The notes beneath the pieces are model-generated. The model was not told the origin of the DNA. It saw nothing but the letters and a program-made list of their open reading frames with translations, and did not search any database. Positions 18,601-25,982 of a stretch of DNA of 64,000 bases are shown here, piece by piece. The stretch is from an uncultured Flavobacteriaceae bacterium (GTDB taxonomy: Bacteria; Bacteroidota; Bacteroidia; Flavobacteriales; Flavobacteriaceae): assembly GCA_943789465.1 (NCBI GenBank), contig CALSUF010000001.1, positions 496,001-560,000 on the forward strand. The letters are read 5' to 3'. Each line of letters opens with the position of its first letter. Position 1 is the stretch's first letter. The position numbers were made by a program, and so were the translations under genes.

Positions 18601-18939
18601 GGATTCGTCGTTATTTTTAACTACTTGTTTGATAAGCAATACAATCGACCAAAACATAAATAAAATGGTGAAAGCACTGGCGGTGGCACTCATCATATTA
18701 ATCATCAAGCCTATTTGGCTTGGTTCGGAAGCAAAAATTGAAAAGAAGGCTCCCATCATTTGAAAAAAGGGTGCTCCAGGCGGGTGTCCAACTTGTAACT
18801 TGGAAGACGTCAATATGTATTCACCTGCATCCCAGAAACTTACTGTTGGTTCAACAGTGAGGCTGTAAGTAATGAATGCTATTAAAAACGCAAGCCATCC
18901 AAAGATGAGGTTCCATTTTTTAAAATTAAAATCCGCCAT
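15655..18939 (-). CDS. DUF2723 / TMEM260-like membrane glycosyltransferase
   Basis: Large membrane protein of 1094 residues. The N-terminal part (about 1-330) has many hydrophobic helices and the family hallmark EPTVSFWDAGEYILTSSKLQ with VGHPPGAPFF, resembling the DxE-type luminal loop of GT-C glycosyltransferases. More membrane helices lie at about 530-650. A soluble periplasmic part follows, with helical repeats of TPR type (LIQEGDLEKAEEIADLAMAKM). The C-terminus is Glu/Asp-rich. The eukaryotic relative TMEM260 is a protein O-mannosyltransferase; Flavobacteria O-glycosylate secreted proteins, so a similar role is plausible but inferred. Monocistronic, convergent with the thioredoxin-like gene. 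Confidence 0.85.
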   Translation of the reverse strand: MADFNFKKWNLIFGWLAFLIAFITYSLTVEPTVSFWDAGEYILTSSKLQVGHPPGAPFFQMMGAFFSIFASEPSQIGLMINMMSATASAFTILFMFWSIVLLIKQVVKNNDESSKGQNTAILGAAFVGSLSFAFTDSFWFNAVETEVYAMATLILAVMFYLGLRWQNEMFTPRGNKWLILISFVVGLSFGVHFMGLLTIPAISLIYFFKNYKTVTIKNFILANLAGIAILLFVFKLLAPNILRYFSVLEIFFVNSVGLPFNSGSVIAFILLVGFVFWGLNYTRKKRFIHLNTGLLCITFIVIGFSSWLMLPIRANANVTVNENNPSSARELLAYYNLEQYPKTHLFYGPQFTDQYAGLDENQPYIDDKPKYEKDEVSGTYVVVNDYKNGLQNYNTEHASFLPRMWSSEHAENYMIYAGFLEFSIKPEYKMQNDLRSLVGSFKDSVAKGDVDYEDYNDFLKKYGRYIDIQKPSLLQNIYYLFDYQIGYMYWRYFMWNFTGRQDDVQGRFDLHGNWISGINAVDSYVLGISQENLPSDVLNNKARNTYYFLPLLLGLIGLFFLFNRDKKLFWTMLVFFLFTGIAIQVYTNVRPFEPRERDYSLVGSFYVFALWIGFGVFAIYEKLSTYSKTKLLAPLVSLVCLIAVPGILISQNWDDHNRSGRETAHAMAVQYLEACDPNAIIFTIGDNDTFPLWYAQEIEGIRRDVRVVCTSLLNVDWYIDQMKRKAYESDPIPSSLTHDQYKWGTRDYVIKEVVTKDTLDLDQFLGFITNDDPRTKYKHILEQQGYDTSGQRRQDLNANYLPTEHVRIPVDKKSVLRNGIVKAKDSTLIVPYIDIKIKGSAIYKNRLLMLDIIANNNWERPIYFSGGAFGDEDYIWMKDYLQLDGLVYKLVPIKTEVAKDNPFDMGRIDADKMYDMVMNWDWGNNGDPTMYHDIESRKNSLTYRGNLARLIETLIQEGDLEKAEEIADLAMAKMPVDLFGFYTLLEPYIGAYYELKANEKAQNLYSEVSEKYQENLTYYSTLSEYNQSQYIQTIYNDIERYRSLVDVTAFYETETFIKAEMEKFNSYLRLFTGELEDEEEIEDPEIENKDLDDL

Positions 18940-19041
18940 GGTGTAAAATTGAAGTTTGAAGCGAATTTAGGAATAATTACGCAGGGGTTAAAAACTTTTA
19001 AGTAAACCTTAATAAATTTTGTTTTAAATCGTTCAAACAAA

Positions 19042-19428
19042 TTATCCAAATAGTAAACTATGTAAATACCGTCCTGGCATCAATGTAAACAATCCCGCGA
19101 GTAGTAAGCCCGTCCAATACAGCAGTTTCATGGAGCGTTTGTGTCGTTGTATATTTCCTTTTTTGACCGCAATTAAACTGCTAGGGACTGTCCAAATTGT
19201 GAGAAAACTCAATAAATGAATCCATCCAAAATGATTTAGAAATGTGGCCCCCACATAAGCTTTTAAAAACAGGGAAACAATCGATGATGAAAAAATAAGA
19301 ACCATATATACATAGCCAATTTTTTTATGGAAAACCCCTCCTTTGCCTGAAACTATAATAAGATAAAACCCCAACGGTAGGCATGGCGCTATGCTGTACA
19401 AATGTAAATCCCTTATAAACTCGTACAT
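19042..19428 (-). CDS. DUF2306-type membrane protein
   Basis: A 128-residue protein with four hydrophobic segments and the DUF2306 pattern HKKIGYVYM, GWIHLLSFLT, RHKRSM and GLFTLMPGRYL. Function is unknown. The ATG at 19428 is chosen because it lies 2 bp after the stop of the upstream regulator gene and gives the usual N-terminus; a longer reading from 19512 would run inside the regulator. It is the last gene of a three-gene operon. Confidence 0.75.
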   Translation of the reverse strand: MYEFIRDLHLYSIAPCLPLGFYLIIVSGKGGVFHKKIGYVYMVLIFSSSIVSLFLKAYVGATFLNHFGWIHLLSFLTIWTVPSSLIAVKKGNIQRHKRSMKLLYWTGLLLAGLFTLMPGRYLHSLLFG

Positions 19429-19430
19429 AT

Positions 19431-19721
19431 CTAAAGTTTTAAATCTTGATATTTTTTCAAATTTGTAAAATGATCCCCAAATGCCTTGATGCCGGCTTTT
19501 GTAATTGAACACCTTGTTTTTGGGTAGTTATTTTCAAAACTTTTATCAATTGAAATATAACCACTTTCTTTTAATTTTTTCAATTGGATGCTCAAATTTC
19601 CCTGCGTAGTTTCGGTAATTTGCTTCAAATAATTGAAATCGCAATTCTCCACTTTTGTTAATACCGACACAATCATCAGGCGTGTTGGGTTTACCAATAA
19701 TTTGTCTAAGGGGCTAAACAT
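19431..19721 (-). CDS. Winged-helix transcriptional regulator
   Basis: A 96-residue DNA-binding protein with one winged helix-turn-helix domain: LDKLLVNPTRLMIVSVL, then FNYLKQITETTQGNLSIQLKKLKESGYI (recognition region) and the wing KTRCSITKAGIKAF. It resembles single-domain MarR/ArsR-like regulators (HTH_34 type). The ATG at 19721 overlaps the stop of the upstream membrane-protein gene by 8 bp, so the two are translationally coupled. It probably controls its own operon. Confidence 0.82.
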   Translation of the reverse strand: MFSPLDKLLVNPTRLMIVSVLTKVENCDFNYLKQITETTQGNLSIQLKKLKESGYISIDKSFENNYPKTRCSITKAGIKAFGDHFTNLKKYQDLKL

Positions 19722-20283
19722 TTGATTTGCTATAATAAAGGAGAATTCCAGGCACAAGTAATCCTAAAACTGAGGCGATACCATTTACCAATAACCAGCT
19801 ATCGCTTGTATTGTAAACGCATACAATGCTACAAACTATGACAGAAACACCCCCAATAGAAAAGGGTTTGAATCGAATTAAAAGCCCCGTTATAAGAATC
19901 ATAACCCCTAACAGGAATAAAATTGCCTCTGTAGGGTTTTGATTTTTTTCTACCGAAATAAATACCAAAAGGATCCAGGAAATATTAAATACCCCCCAAA
20001 TGATTTTGAGCGCGCGCCCAATATGAGTTTCATAGCCCGTCTTTTTACGCTTTTTAATATTATAAATAACTGTAAAAATCATTCCAAGCACTGGGATTAG
20101 GACCCAATATAGCAATGTTGAGTAGCGGGTTTGCTGGACAATTTCAGGAAATACATGATGAAAAAAGCTTAACATCGCAATCAATGTCCCCCATAAGACA
20201 AAGCCAAAGGAGCTTGATTTTAAATTTTCTTTTGTTTTATTAATGGTGTCATTAATAAGTTCAATTTGTTCTTGTGTTTTCAT
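19714..20283 (-). CDS. Multi-pass membrane protein, unknown function
   Basis: A 189-residue protein with a charged N-terminal helix (about 1-22, EQIELINDTINKTKENLKSS) followed by about six hydrophobic segments. No known motif was recognised. In Bacteroidetes such proteins are often found next to small winged-helix regulators, as here, where the regulator gene overlaps its stop. It may be a sensor or partner of the regulator; this is inference from position only. Confidence 0.7.
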   Translation of the reverse strand: MKTQEQIELINDTINKTKENLKSSSFGFVLWGTLIAMLSFFHHVFPEIVQQTRYSTLLYWVLIPVLGMIFTVIYNIKKRKKTGYETHIGRALKIIWGVFNISWILLVFISVEKNQNPTEAILFLLGVMILITGLLIRFKPFSIGGVSVIVCSIVCVYNTSDSWLLVNGIASVLGLLVPGILLYYSKSNV

Positions 20284-20364
20284 GTGTTTTCGATTTAGAA
20301 CAGCAAATGTAAACTAGTTTATTTTATAAACCAAAAAAAACAACAACAAATAAATTTAAAAATG

Positions 20365-20395
20365 TTTGCCCAAACAAAACTTTATTATAAATTTG
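20365..20395 (+). promoter_or_regulatory. Promoter of tRNA-Gln
   Basis: TTTG at 20365-20368, a 19-nt spacer and TAAATTTG at 20388-20395 match the Bacteroidetes consensus TTTG-N19-TAnnTTTG exactly. It ends 17 nt before the tRNA. Confidence 0.75.
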
Positions 20396-20412
20396 CAGCC
20401 TCATTAAGAGAT

Positions 20413-20485
20413 TGGCCCATGGTGTAACTGGCAACACGTTGGTTTTTGGTACCAAAGAGTCTAGGTTCGAGCCCTAGTGGGCCAA
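20413..20485 (+). tRNA. tRNA-Gln (TTG anticodon)
   Basis: Cloverleaf can be drawn in full: acceptor TGGCCCA/TGGGCCA, D arm GTGT/ACAC, anticodon stem TTGGT/ACCAA with loop TTTTGGT giving anticodon TTG, and T stem CTAGG/CCTAG with loop TTCGAGC. The discriminator is A and CCA is not encoded. It lies upstream of rimP-nusA-infB; in E. coli a tRNA gene (metY) also precedes this operon. Confidence 0.95.
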
Positions 20486-20504
20486 CTAAAACAAGGATAA
20501 ACAC

Positions 20505-20536
20505 TTGTTAAATTCAATTTTTATGTCGTATATTTG
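20505..20536 (+). promoter_or_regulatory. Putative promoter of rimP-nusA-infB
   Basis: TATATTTG at 20529-20536 fits TAnnTTTG, with TTG at 20505-20507 upstream (21-nt spacer). It lies between tRNA-Gln and rimP, so the hairpin at 20563-20588 would be in the transcript leader. Confidence 0.55.
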
Positions 20537-20545
20537 CAGCATAGA

Positions 20546-20611
20546 ATGATAAATGAAAAAGCGAGGGGACATAAAGTCCCCTCTTTTTATACCAGATGTT
20601 TAGAGATATAG
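20546..20611 (+). other. Possible leader ORF (21 codons) overlapping the hairpin and the rimP start
   Basis: ATG at 20546 opens 21 codons ending at TAG 20609-20611, past the rimP ATG (20596) in another frame. It runs through both arms of the leader hairpin, so a ribosome on it would unfold the hairpin. There is no proof that it is translated. Confidence 0.25.
20563..20588 (+). terminator. Terminator-like hairpin in the rimP-nusA-infB leader (attenuator candidate)
   Basis: GAGGGGAC (20563-20570), loop ATAAA, GTCCCCTC (20576-20583), then TTTTT. This is a perfect 8-bp GC-rich stem with a U-run, and it ends 7 nt before the rimP ATG. As the likely promoter is upstream at 20529, it is placed as an attenuator; it may also end tRNA-Gln transcripts. 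Confidence 0.75.
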
Positions 20612-21060
20612 TAAAAGAGTTATTAGAGGATTGCCTTGCACAAAGACAAGATTTATTTTTGATTGATTTTGAAATTTTAGAAGGCAATAAAATTAGAATT
20701 ATAATTGACGGAGACAAAGGAGTTCTTGTAGAGGACTGTATGTTTGTGAGCCGTGGTATTGAACACAATATAGATAGAGACGATCATGATTTTGCACTAG
20801 AGGTTTCCTCTTCAGGAGCAACAACCCCGTTAACTCATCCGAGACAATACCAAAAACACATAGGCAGAACCTTAGAAGTTAGAACATCAGATAATCAAAA
20901 ATTTGAAGCAACTCTTACTACTGCCAACGAGCAAGACATTGTACTTAATTGGAAAGCAAGAGAGCCAAAACCGATCGGAAAAGGAAAGGTAACCGTTCAA
21001 AAAACAGCAACCCTTTTGTACAGTGATATTAGTGAAGCAAAAGTGAAAATATTATTTTAA
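20596..21060 (+). CDS. rimP: Ribosome maturation factor RimP
   Basis: A 154-residue cytoplasmic protein needed for 30S subunit maturation. It has the N-terminal domain (LFLIDFEILEGNKIRIIIDGDKG in part, VLVEDCMFVSRGIE, DFALEVSSSGATTPL) and the C-terminal SH3-like barrel (IGRTLEVRTSDNQKFEATLTT in part, LNWKAREP). It is the first gene of the rimP-nusA-infB operon, 15 bp before nusA. Its start codon is just behind a terminator-like hairpin. Confidence 0.95.
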   Translation: MFRDIVKELLEDCLAQRQDLFLIDFEILEGNKIRIIIDGDKGVLVEDCMFVSRGIEHNIDRDDHDFALEVSSSGATTPLTHPRQYQKHIGRTLEVRTSDNQKFEATLTTANEQDIVLNWKAREPKPIGKGKVTVQKTATLLYSDISEAKVKILF

Positions 21061-21075
21061 TACAAGACTAGAATT

Positions 21076-22308
21076 ATGGAAAATTTAGCATTAATTGATT
21101 CGTTTTCAGAGTTTAAAGACGAAAAGCTAATTGATAGAGTTACCTTGATGTCAATCTTAGAAGATGTATTTAGAAATACATTAAAAAAGAAATTTGGGGA
21201 TGATGATAATTTTGATATCATTATCAATCCAGATAAAGGCGATTTAGAAATATGGAGAAATAGAGTTGTAGTAGCAGATGGTGAGGTTGAAGAAGAAAAC
21301 CAAGAAATCTCTTTAACAGATGCTCAAAAAATTGAACCAGATTTTGAAGTTGGAGAAGATGTTTCTGAAGAAGTTAAGCTCATCGATTTAGGACGACGTT
21401 CAATTTTAGCACTGCGTCAAAATTTAATTTCTAAAATTCACGAACACGACAATACAAACATCTACAAGCACTTTAAGGACTTGGTAGGTGAAATTTATAC
21501 TGCAGAGGTACACCACATTCGTCACCGTGCAGTCATTTTATTGGACGACGACGGAAATGAATTGATTCTTCCAAAAGATAAACAAATACCCTCTGATTTT
21601 TTCAGAAAAGGAGAAAATGTAAGAGGCATCATTGAAAGTGTCGATTTAAAAGGAAACAAACCGTCTATTGTTCTCTCAAGAACAGCACCTGTTTTTCTTG
21701 AAAAACTATTTGAACAAGAAATCCCAGAAGTTTTTGATGGACTCATTTCTGTCAAAAATGTTGTAAGAATTCCAGGAGAAAAAGCTAAAGTAGCGGTAGA
21801 TTCTTATGACGATCGAATTGATCCTGTAGGAGCCTGTGTTGGAATGAAAGGGTCTAGAATCCACGGAATTGTACGTGAACTAGGAAATGAAAACATTGAC
21901 GTTATCAACTATACAACCAACTTACAGCTCTACATCACAAGAGCATTAAGTCCAGCAAGAGTTACATCAATCAAGATTAACGAAGAAACCAAACGCGCTG
22001 AGGTTATTTTAAAACCTGAAGAAGTGAGTAAAGCAATTGGTAGAGGCGGTCATAATATTCGTTTAGCCGGTCGTTTGACGGGTTACGAAATAGATGTATT
22101 TAGAGAAGGTGTAGAAGAAGATGTTGAGCTTTCTGAATTCTCTGATGAAATCGAAGCATGGATCATTGAAGAATTTGCAAAAGCAGGTTTAGACACTGCA
22201 AAAAGTATACTTGAACAAGAGATTGAAGACCTTGTAAAGCGTACGGATTTAGAATTAGAAACCATTGAAGATGTGGTTCGAATTCTGAAAGAAGAATTTG
22301 AAGAGTAA
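21076..22308 (+). CDS. nusA: Transcription termination/antitermination factor NusA
   Basis: RNA-polymerase-binding factor of 410 residues. The N-terminal domain covers about 1-125, an S1 domain about 135-200, and two KH domains follow with GACVGMKGSRIHGIVREL and GRGGHNIRLAGRLTGYEIDV. The C-terminus is a short helical stretch without the two acidic repeats of E. coli NusA, which is usual outside the gamma-proteobacteria. It lies between rimP and infB. NusA is known to regulate its own operon in E. coli, which fits the leader hairpin here. Confidence 0.97.
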   Translation: MENLALIDSFSEFKDEKLIDRVTLMSILEDVFRNTLKKKFGDDDNFDIIINPDKGDLEIWRNRVVVADGEVEEENQEISLTDAQKIEPDFEVGEDVSEEVKLIDLGRRSILALRQNLISKIHEHDNTNIYKHFKDLVGEIYTAEVHHIRHRAVILLDDDGNELILPKDKQIPSDFFRKGENVRGIIESVDLKGNKPSIVLSRTAPVFLEKLFEQEIPEVFDGLISVKNVVRIPGEKAKVAVDSYDDRIDPVGACVGMKGSRIHGIVRELGNENIDVINYTTNLQLYITRALSPARVTSIKINEETKRAEVILKPEEVSKAIGRGGHNIRLAGRLTGYEIDVFREGVEEDVELSEFSDEIEAWIIEEFAKAGLDTAKSILEQEIEDLVKRTDLELETIEDVVRILKEEFEE

Positions 22309-22395
22309 AATTTTAATTATATTGGTGTCCTGTAAGACTGGATGACCTCACGATTACGCGTAAGAAATACTGTTAAAAAATATCAAAGGCAATTT

Positions 22396-25215
22396 ATGGC
22401 TGAAATTATTAGATTAAATAAAGTGTTAAGGGAATTGAATATTTCTCTCGATCGAGCGGTCGATTTTTTGGAAACAAAAAATATTGAAATAGAAAAACGC
22501 CCTACAACCAAAATCACTTCTGAAGTGTACGATCTTCTTGCAGGAGAATTCCAAACAGATGCAAATAAGAAAGTCGCTTCTAAGGAAGTTGGTGAAGCCA
22601 AGCTAAAAGAAAAAGAAGCCTTGCGTGTTCAACGTGAACAAGAAATTGAGCAAAAACTTCAAAAAGCTGAAGCTGCCAAAACAGTTTTGAAAGCTAAACA
22701 AGTACTTCAAGGCCCTAAAAAAGTAGGTAAAATTGACTTAGATGGTCCTAAAAAACCGGCTGAAAAAACAGAAGTTATCAAGCCAGTTGAGGACACAAAA
22801 CCAGTACCTCCAAAAGTTGAAGACACGCCCAAAACAGTGCCAACCCCTAAAGCTGAGGAAACGCCTGAAGAAGTACCCGCTCCAAAAGTAAAGGTAGCAC
22901 CTAAAGTTGAAGCAACTCCAAAAGTAAAGACTGTACCAAAAGTAGAGCCAAGTTCTTTGCCAGCTGCTGATAAAAAAGAAACATCAGCTACAAAAGTAGA
23001 ACCAGCCACTCCAACAACACCTGTTTTAGACGCTAATACAGAAGCCGCTGCATTAGGAGAGCAAAAAGTTGAAACTACGAATTATCAAAAACTTTCTGGG
23101 CCAAAATCAACAGGACAAAAGATAGATTTAACCCAATTTAATAAACCTAAAAAAGCGAAACCAGCAACCCCAGCTGCGGGAGCGAATTCTGCAGACGCCA
23201 GAAAAAAGCGTCGTAGGATTAGTAAAGTAGGAGGAAACGCTCCTCAATCTAGAGGAAACTTTAGAAACCGACCCCCAGCAAGAACACAAGCTCCAAAAGT
23301 AGAGCCAACAGCTGAAGAAGTTCAAAAACAAGTAAGAGAAACTCTTGAAAAATTACAAGGGAAATCTAATAAAGGTAAAAAAGGTGCGAAGTACAGAAAA
23401 GATAAAAGAGATCAGCACCGTCAACAAACTGAAAAAGATCAAGAACAACAAGAATTAGAAAATAAAGTACTTAAAGTTACGGAGTTTGTAACGGCAAGTG
23501 AAGTAGCTACCATGATGGATGTTTCGGTGACTCAAATTATTTCAGCCTGTATGTCGCTTGGAATGATGGTTACTATGAATCAGCGATTGGATGCTGAAAC
23601 CTTAACCATTGTTGCTGAAGAATTTGGATACACAGTAGAATTTGTAACGGCAGATATTGACGAAGCTATAGAAATAGTAGAAGATACTGCAGAAGATTTA
23701 GAAACACGTGCGCCGATCGTTACAGTCATGGGACATGTAGATCATGGAAAAACATCTTTATTGGATTACATACGTGAAGAAAATGTAATTGCAGGAGAGT
23801 CCGGAGGAATTACCCAACATATTGGTGCTTACGGAGTCACACTTTCTACAGGGCAAAAAATAGCCTTCCTAGATACTCCTGGTCACGAGGCCTTTACAGC
23901 CATGCGTGCCCGTGGTGCTCAAGTAACAGATATTGCTATTATTGTGATTGCAGCAGATGATGACATCATGCCGCAAACAAAAGAAGCCATTGCTCATGCG
24001 CAAGCAGCTAACGTTCCAATCATCTTTGCAATCAACAAAATAGATAGACCAACAGCAAATCCTGAGAAAATCAAGGAAGCCTTGGCCAATATGAACTTAT
24101 TAGTAGAAGACTGGGGAGGAAAAATTCAATCGCATGACGTCTCTGCATTAAAAGGGGATGGTGTCAAAGAATTATTAGAAAAAGTATTGCTTGAAGCAGA
24201 ATTATTAGAGTTGCAAGCCAATCCAAACAAACCAGCACTAGGAACCGTTGTTGAAGCCTTTTTAGATAAAGGTCGAGGGTATGTTTCCACTATCTTAGTA
24301 CAAGCAGGAACGCTAAAAATTGGCGATTATGTTTTGGCAGGAAAAAATAGTGGAAAAGTGAGAGCCATGCATGATGAACGCGGTAACGATGTACTTGAAG
24401 CAGGACCTTCAACGCCTATTTCTATTTTAGGATTGGATGGCGCACCACAAGCAGGTGATAAATTTACTGTATTTAAAGACGAGCGTGAAGCCAAGCAAAT
24501 TGCAGCGAAAAGAACGCAATTACAACGTGAACAATCTGTAAGAACACAACGTCATATTACGTTGGATGAAATTGGAAGACGTATTGCTTTAGGGGACTTT
24601 AAAGAACTAAACATTATCCTTAAAGGAGATGTAGATGGATCTGTAGAAGCGCTTACAGATTCATTCCAGAAATTATCTACCGAAGAAATTCAGGTAAACA
24701 TTATTCATAAAGGAGTTGGTGCTATTACAGAAAGTGATGTATTATTAGCTTCTGCATCGGATGCTATCATTATAGGATTTAATGTGCGTCCAATGGGTAA
24801 TGCCAGACAAATGGCAGATAAAGAAGAAATTGACATCAGAATGTACTCTATTATTTATGATGCGATTAATGATCTTAAAGATGCGATGGAAGGCATGCTA
24901 TCTCCAGATTTTAAAGAAGAAATTACGGGAACTGCAGAAATTAGAGAAACATTTAAAATCTCTAAAATTGGAACCATTGCAGGATGTATGGTTACCAATG
25001 GTAAGATTTACAGAAACGCTGGAATTAGATTGATCAGAGAAGGTGTCGTAGTTTTCACAGGAGAATTAAGCTCTTTAAAGCGTTTCAAAGACGATGCAAA
25101 AGAAGTGGCTAAAGGTTACGACTGTGGTATGCAAGTGAAAAACTACAATGACATTCGCGAAGGAGATATTCTTGAAGCATTCCGAGAAGTAGAAGTTAAG
25201 AAAACACTTAAATAG
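22396..25215 (+). CDS. infB: Translation initiation factor IF-2
   Basis: GTPase that places fMet-tRNA on the 30S subunit. The start at 22396 gives the usual N-terminus [17 protein letters not shown], an IF2_N-type segment; a longer frame from 22342 adds 18 residues without support. Residues about 90-330 are a low-complexity Pro/Lys/Val/Glu/Ala-rich linker with repeats such as TPKVE and APKVK, followed by a basic region. The G domain has [14 protein letters not shown] (G1), DTPGHEAF (G3) and NKIDRP (G4), and domains 2, 3 and 4 follow. About 939 residues, complete. A terminator follows at 25253. Confidence 0.97.
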   Translation: MAEIIRLNKVLRELNISLDRAVDFLETKNIEIEKRPTTKITSEVYDLLAGEFQTDANKKVASKEVGEAKLKEKEALRVQREQEIEQKLQKAEAAKTVLKAKQVLQGPKKVGKIDLDGPKKPAEKTEVIKPVEDTKPVPPKVEDTPKTVPTPKAEETPEEVPAPKVKVAPKVEATPKVKTVPKVEPSSLPAADKKETSATKVEPATPTTPVLDANTEAAALGEQKVETTNYQKLSGPKSTGQKIDLTQFNKPKKAKPATPAAGANSADARKKRRRISKVGGNAPQSRGNFRNRPPARTQAPKVEPTAEEVQKQVRETLEKLQGKSNKGKKGAKYRKDKRDQHRQQTEKDQEQQELENKVLKVTEFVTASEVATMMDVSVTQIISACMSLGMMVTMNQRLDAETLTIVAEEFGYTVEFVTADIDEAIEIVEDTAEDLETRAPIVTVMGHVDHGKTSLLDYIREENVIAGESGGITQHIGAYGVTLSTGQKIAFLDTPGHEAFTAMRARGAQVTDIAIIVIAADDDIMPQTKEAIAHAQAANVPIIFAINKIDRPTANPEKIKEALANMNLLVEDWGGKIQSHDVSALKGDGVKELLEKVLLEAELLELQANPNKPALGTVVEAFLDKGRGYVSTILVQAGTLKIGDYVLAGKNSGKVRAMHDERGNDVLEAGPSTPISILGLDGAPQAGDKFTVFKDEREAKQIAAKRTQLQREQSVRTQRHITLDEIGRRIALGDFKELNIILKGDVDGSVEALTDSFQKLSTEEIQVNIIHKGVGAITESDVLLASASDAIIIGFNVRPMGNARQMADKEEIDIRMYSIIYDAINDLKDAMEGMLSPDFKEEITGTAEIRETFKISKIGTIAGCMVTNGKIYRNAGIRLIREGVVVFTGELSSLKRFKDDAKEVAKGYDCGMQVKNYNDIREGDILEAFREVEVKKTLK

Positions 25216-25252
25216 TACTCTAAGAGTTTAATTTACAACAACTATAAAATAT

Positions 25253-25288
25253 AAAAAACCGTATATCCTAAAAGCATACGGTTTTTTT
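25253..25288 (+). terminator. Intrinsic terminator of rimP-nusA-infB
   Basis: AAAAAACCGTAT (25253-25264), an 11-nt loop and ATACGGTTTTTTT (25276-25288), 38 bp after the infB stop. The A/T-run symmetry would let it work in both directions. The gap from here to 25452 shows nothing else. Confidence 0.85.
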
Positions 25289-25452
25289 ATTTGGATGTTT
25301 TATACATCTAGAAAAACAGTTTTGAGCAGCTTTATAATTGATTGAAAAAACTTCGAAGGCGCTACTTTAGTTAGGGCTTTATACCACTCAATTTTAAACC
25401 AACCCAGTAATTATTTTAAAAAGATAGCTAACAAATAAGATTCTTGAAACTT

Positions 25453-25815
25453 TTAAGGTTTGAGACAAAATGCAATTGGAAAACTCTTTTTTACAAGGCG
25501 TAACTCCCGATCTGCTTCTAGCTGTGTTCTAAATTTTCCAACCCAAATTTTATAGTTGGGCGTTTCATACTTCATCTCTACAACTTGTTCTGGAAAATCA
25601 GTTTTAAAACTTTCTAAGGCTGTTTCTGCGCCGACTCTATTTCCACTATAAATTTGAATTTTCAGGTACGATTGGTCCTTATTTAGCTCTTTTTTAAGTG
25701 CCAATACGCGGTCAACTTCCAAGCTTTTTTGAATGCTTACAACGCCTTCTTGAGCCAAAGCTGTGCCAGAAAACAGGACACTCATAACAATTAATTTCCA
25801 ATTAAATAAATTCAT
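25453..25815 (-). CDS. Secreted SPOR-domain protein
   Basis: A 120-residue protein with a signal peptide (about 1-21, cleavage after ALA) and a single C-terminal SPOR domain: YLKIQIYSGNRVGAETALESF, then YETPNYKIWVGKFRTQLEADREL. SPOR domains bind denuded peptidoglycan at division sites. No membrane anchor remains after cleavage, so it would be periplasmic. It is a single gene on the minus strand, between the infB operon and the divergent act operon. Confidence 0.85.
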   Translation of the reverse strand: MNLFNWKLIVMSVLFSGTALAQEGVVSIQKSLEVDRVLALKKELNKDQSYLKIQIYSGNRVGAETALESFKTDFPEQVVEMKYETPNYKIWVGKFRTQLEADRELRLVKKSFPIAFCLKP

Positions 25816-25916
25816 AGTATAGTATTGCTTCTACAAATGTAACCCAATAAAATTAAAAGTTAATAAAAACACTTATTTAGAACGCTTATAAATTAGAAAT
25901 TTACGCAGATTGAACA

Positions 25917-25947
25917 TTTTAAAAATGGACATTATATGTTACTTTTG
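25917..25947 (+). promoter_or_regulatory. Putative promoter of the act-cox operon
   Basis: TTTT at 25917-25920, 19-nt spacer, TACTTTTG at 25940-25947, close to TTTG-N19-TAnnTTTG, about 35 nt before the first start codon of actA. All eight genes to 37394 are on this strand with small gaps. Confidence 0.6.
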
Positions 25948-25982
25948 CCAAAGATTTTTATGAACGAATATTGCCTATTTGA

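Noticed and set aside
19428-19512. Longer start for the DUF2306 gene
   Set aside because: It lies inside the upstream regulator gene and adds a sequence without similarity to the family; the ATG at 19428 fits the operon spacing.
22342-22395. Upstream start of infB
   Set aside because: The extra 18 residues are basic and unlike IF-2 N-termini; the ATG at 22396 gives the family start.
22800-22960. Repeated DNA in infB as a CRISPR-like array
   Set aside because: Units are short, in frame, without spacers of even length, and explained by the protein repeat. No CRISPR array was seen in the window.
22707-23009. 100-codon minus-strand frame inside infB
   Set aside because: Low-complexity shadow of the repeated Pro/Lys/Glu codons of IF-2.
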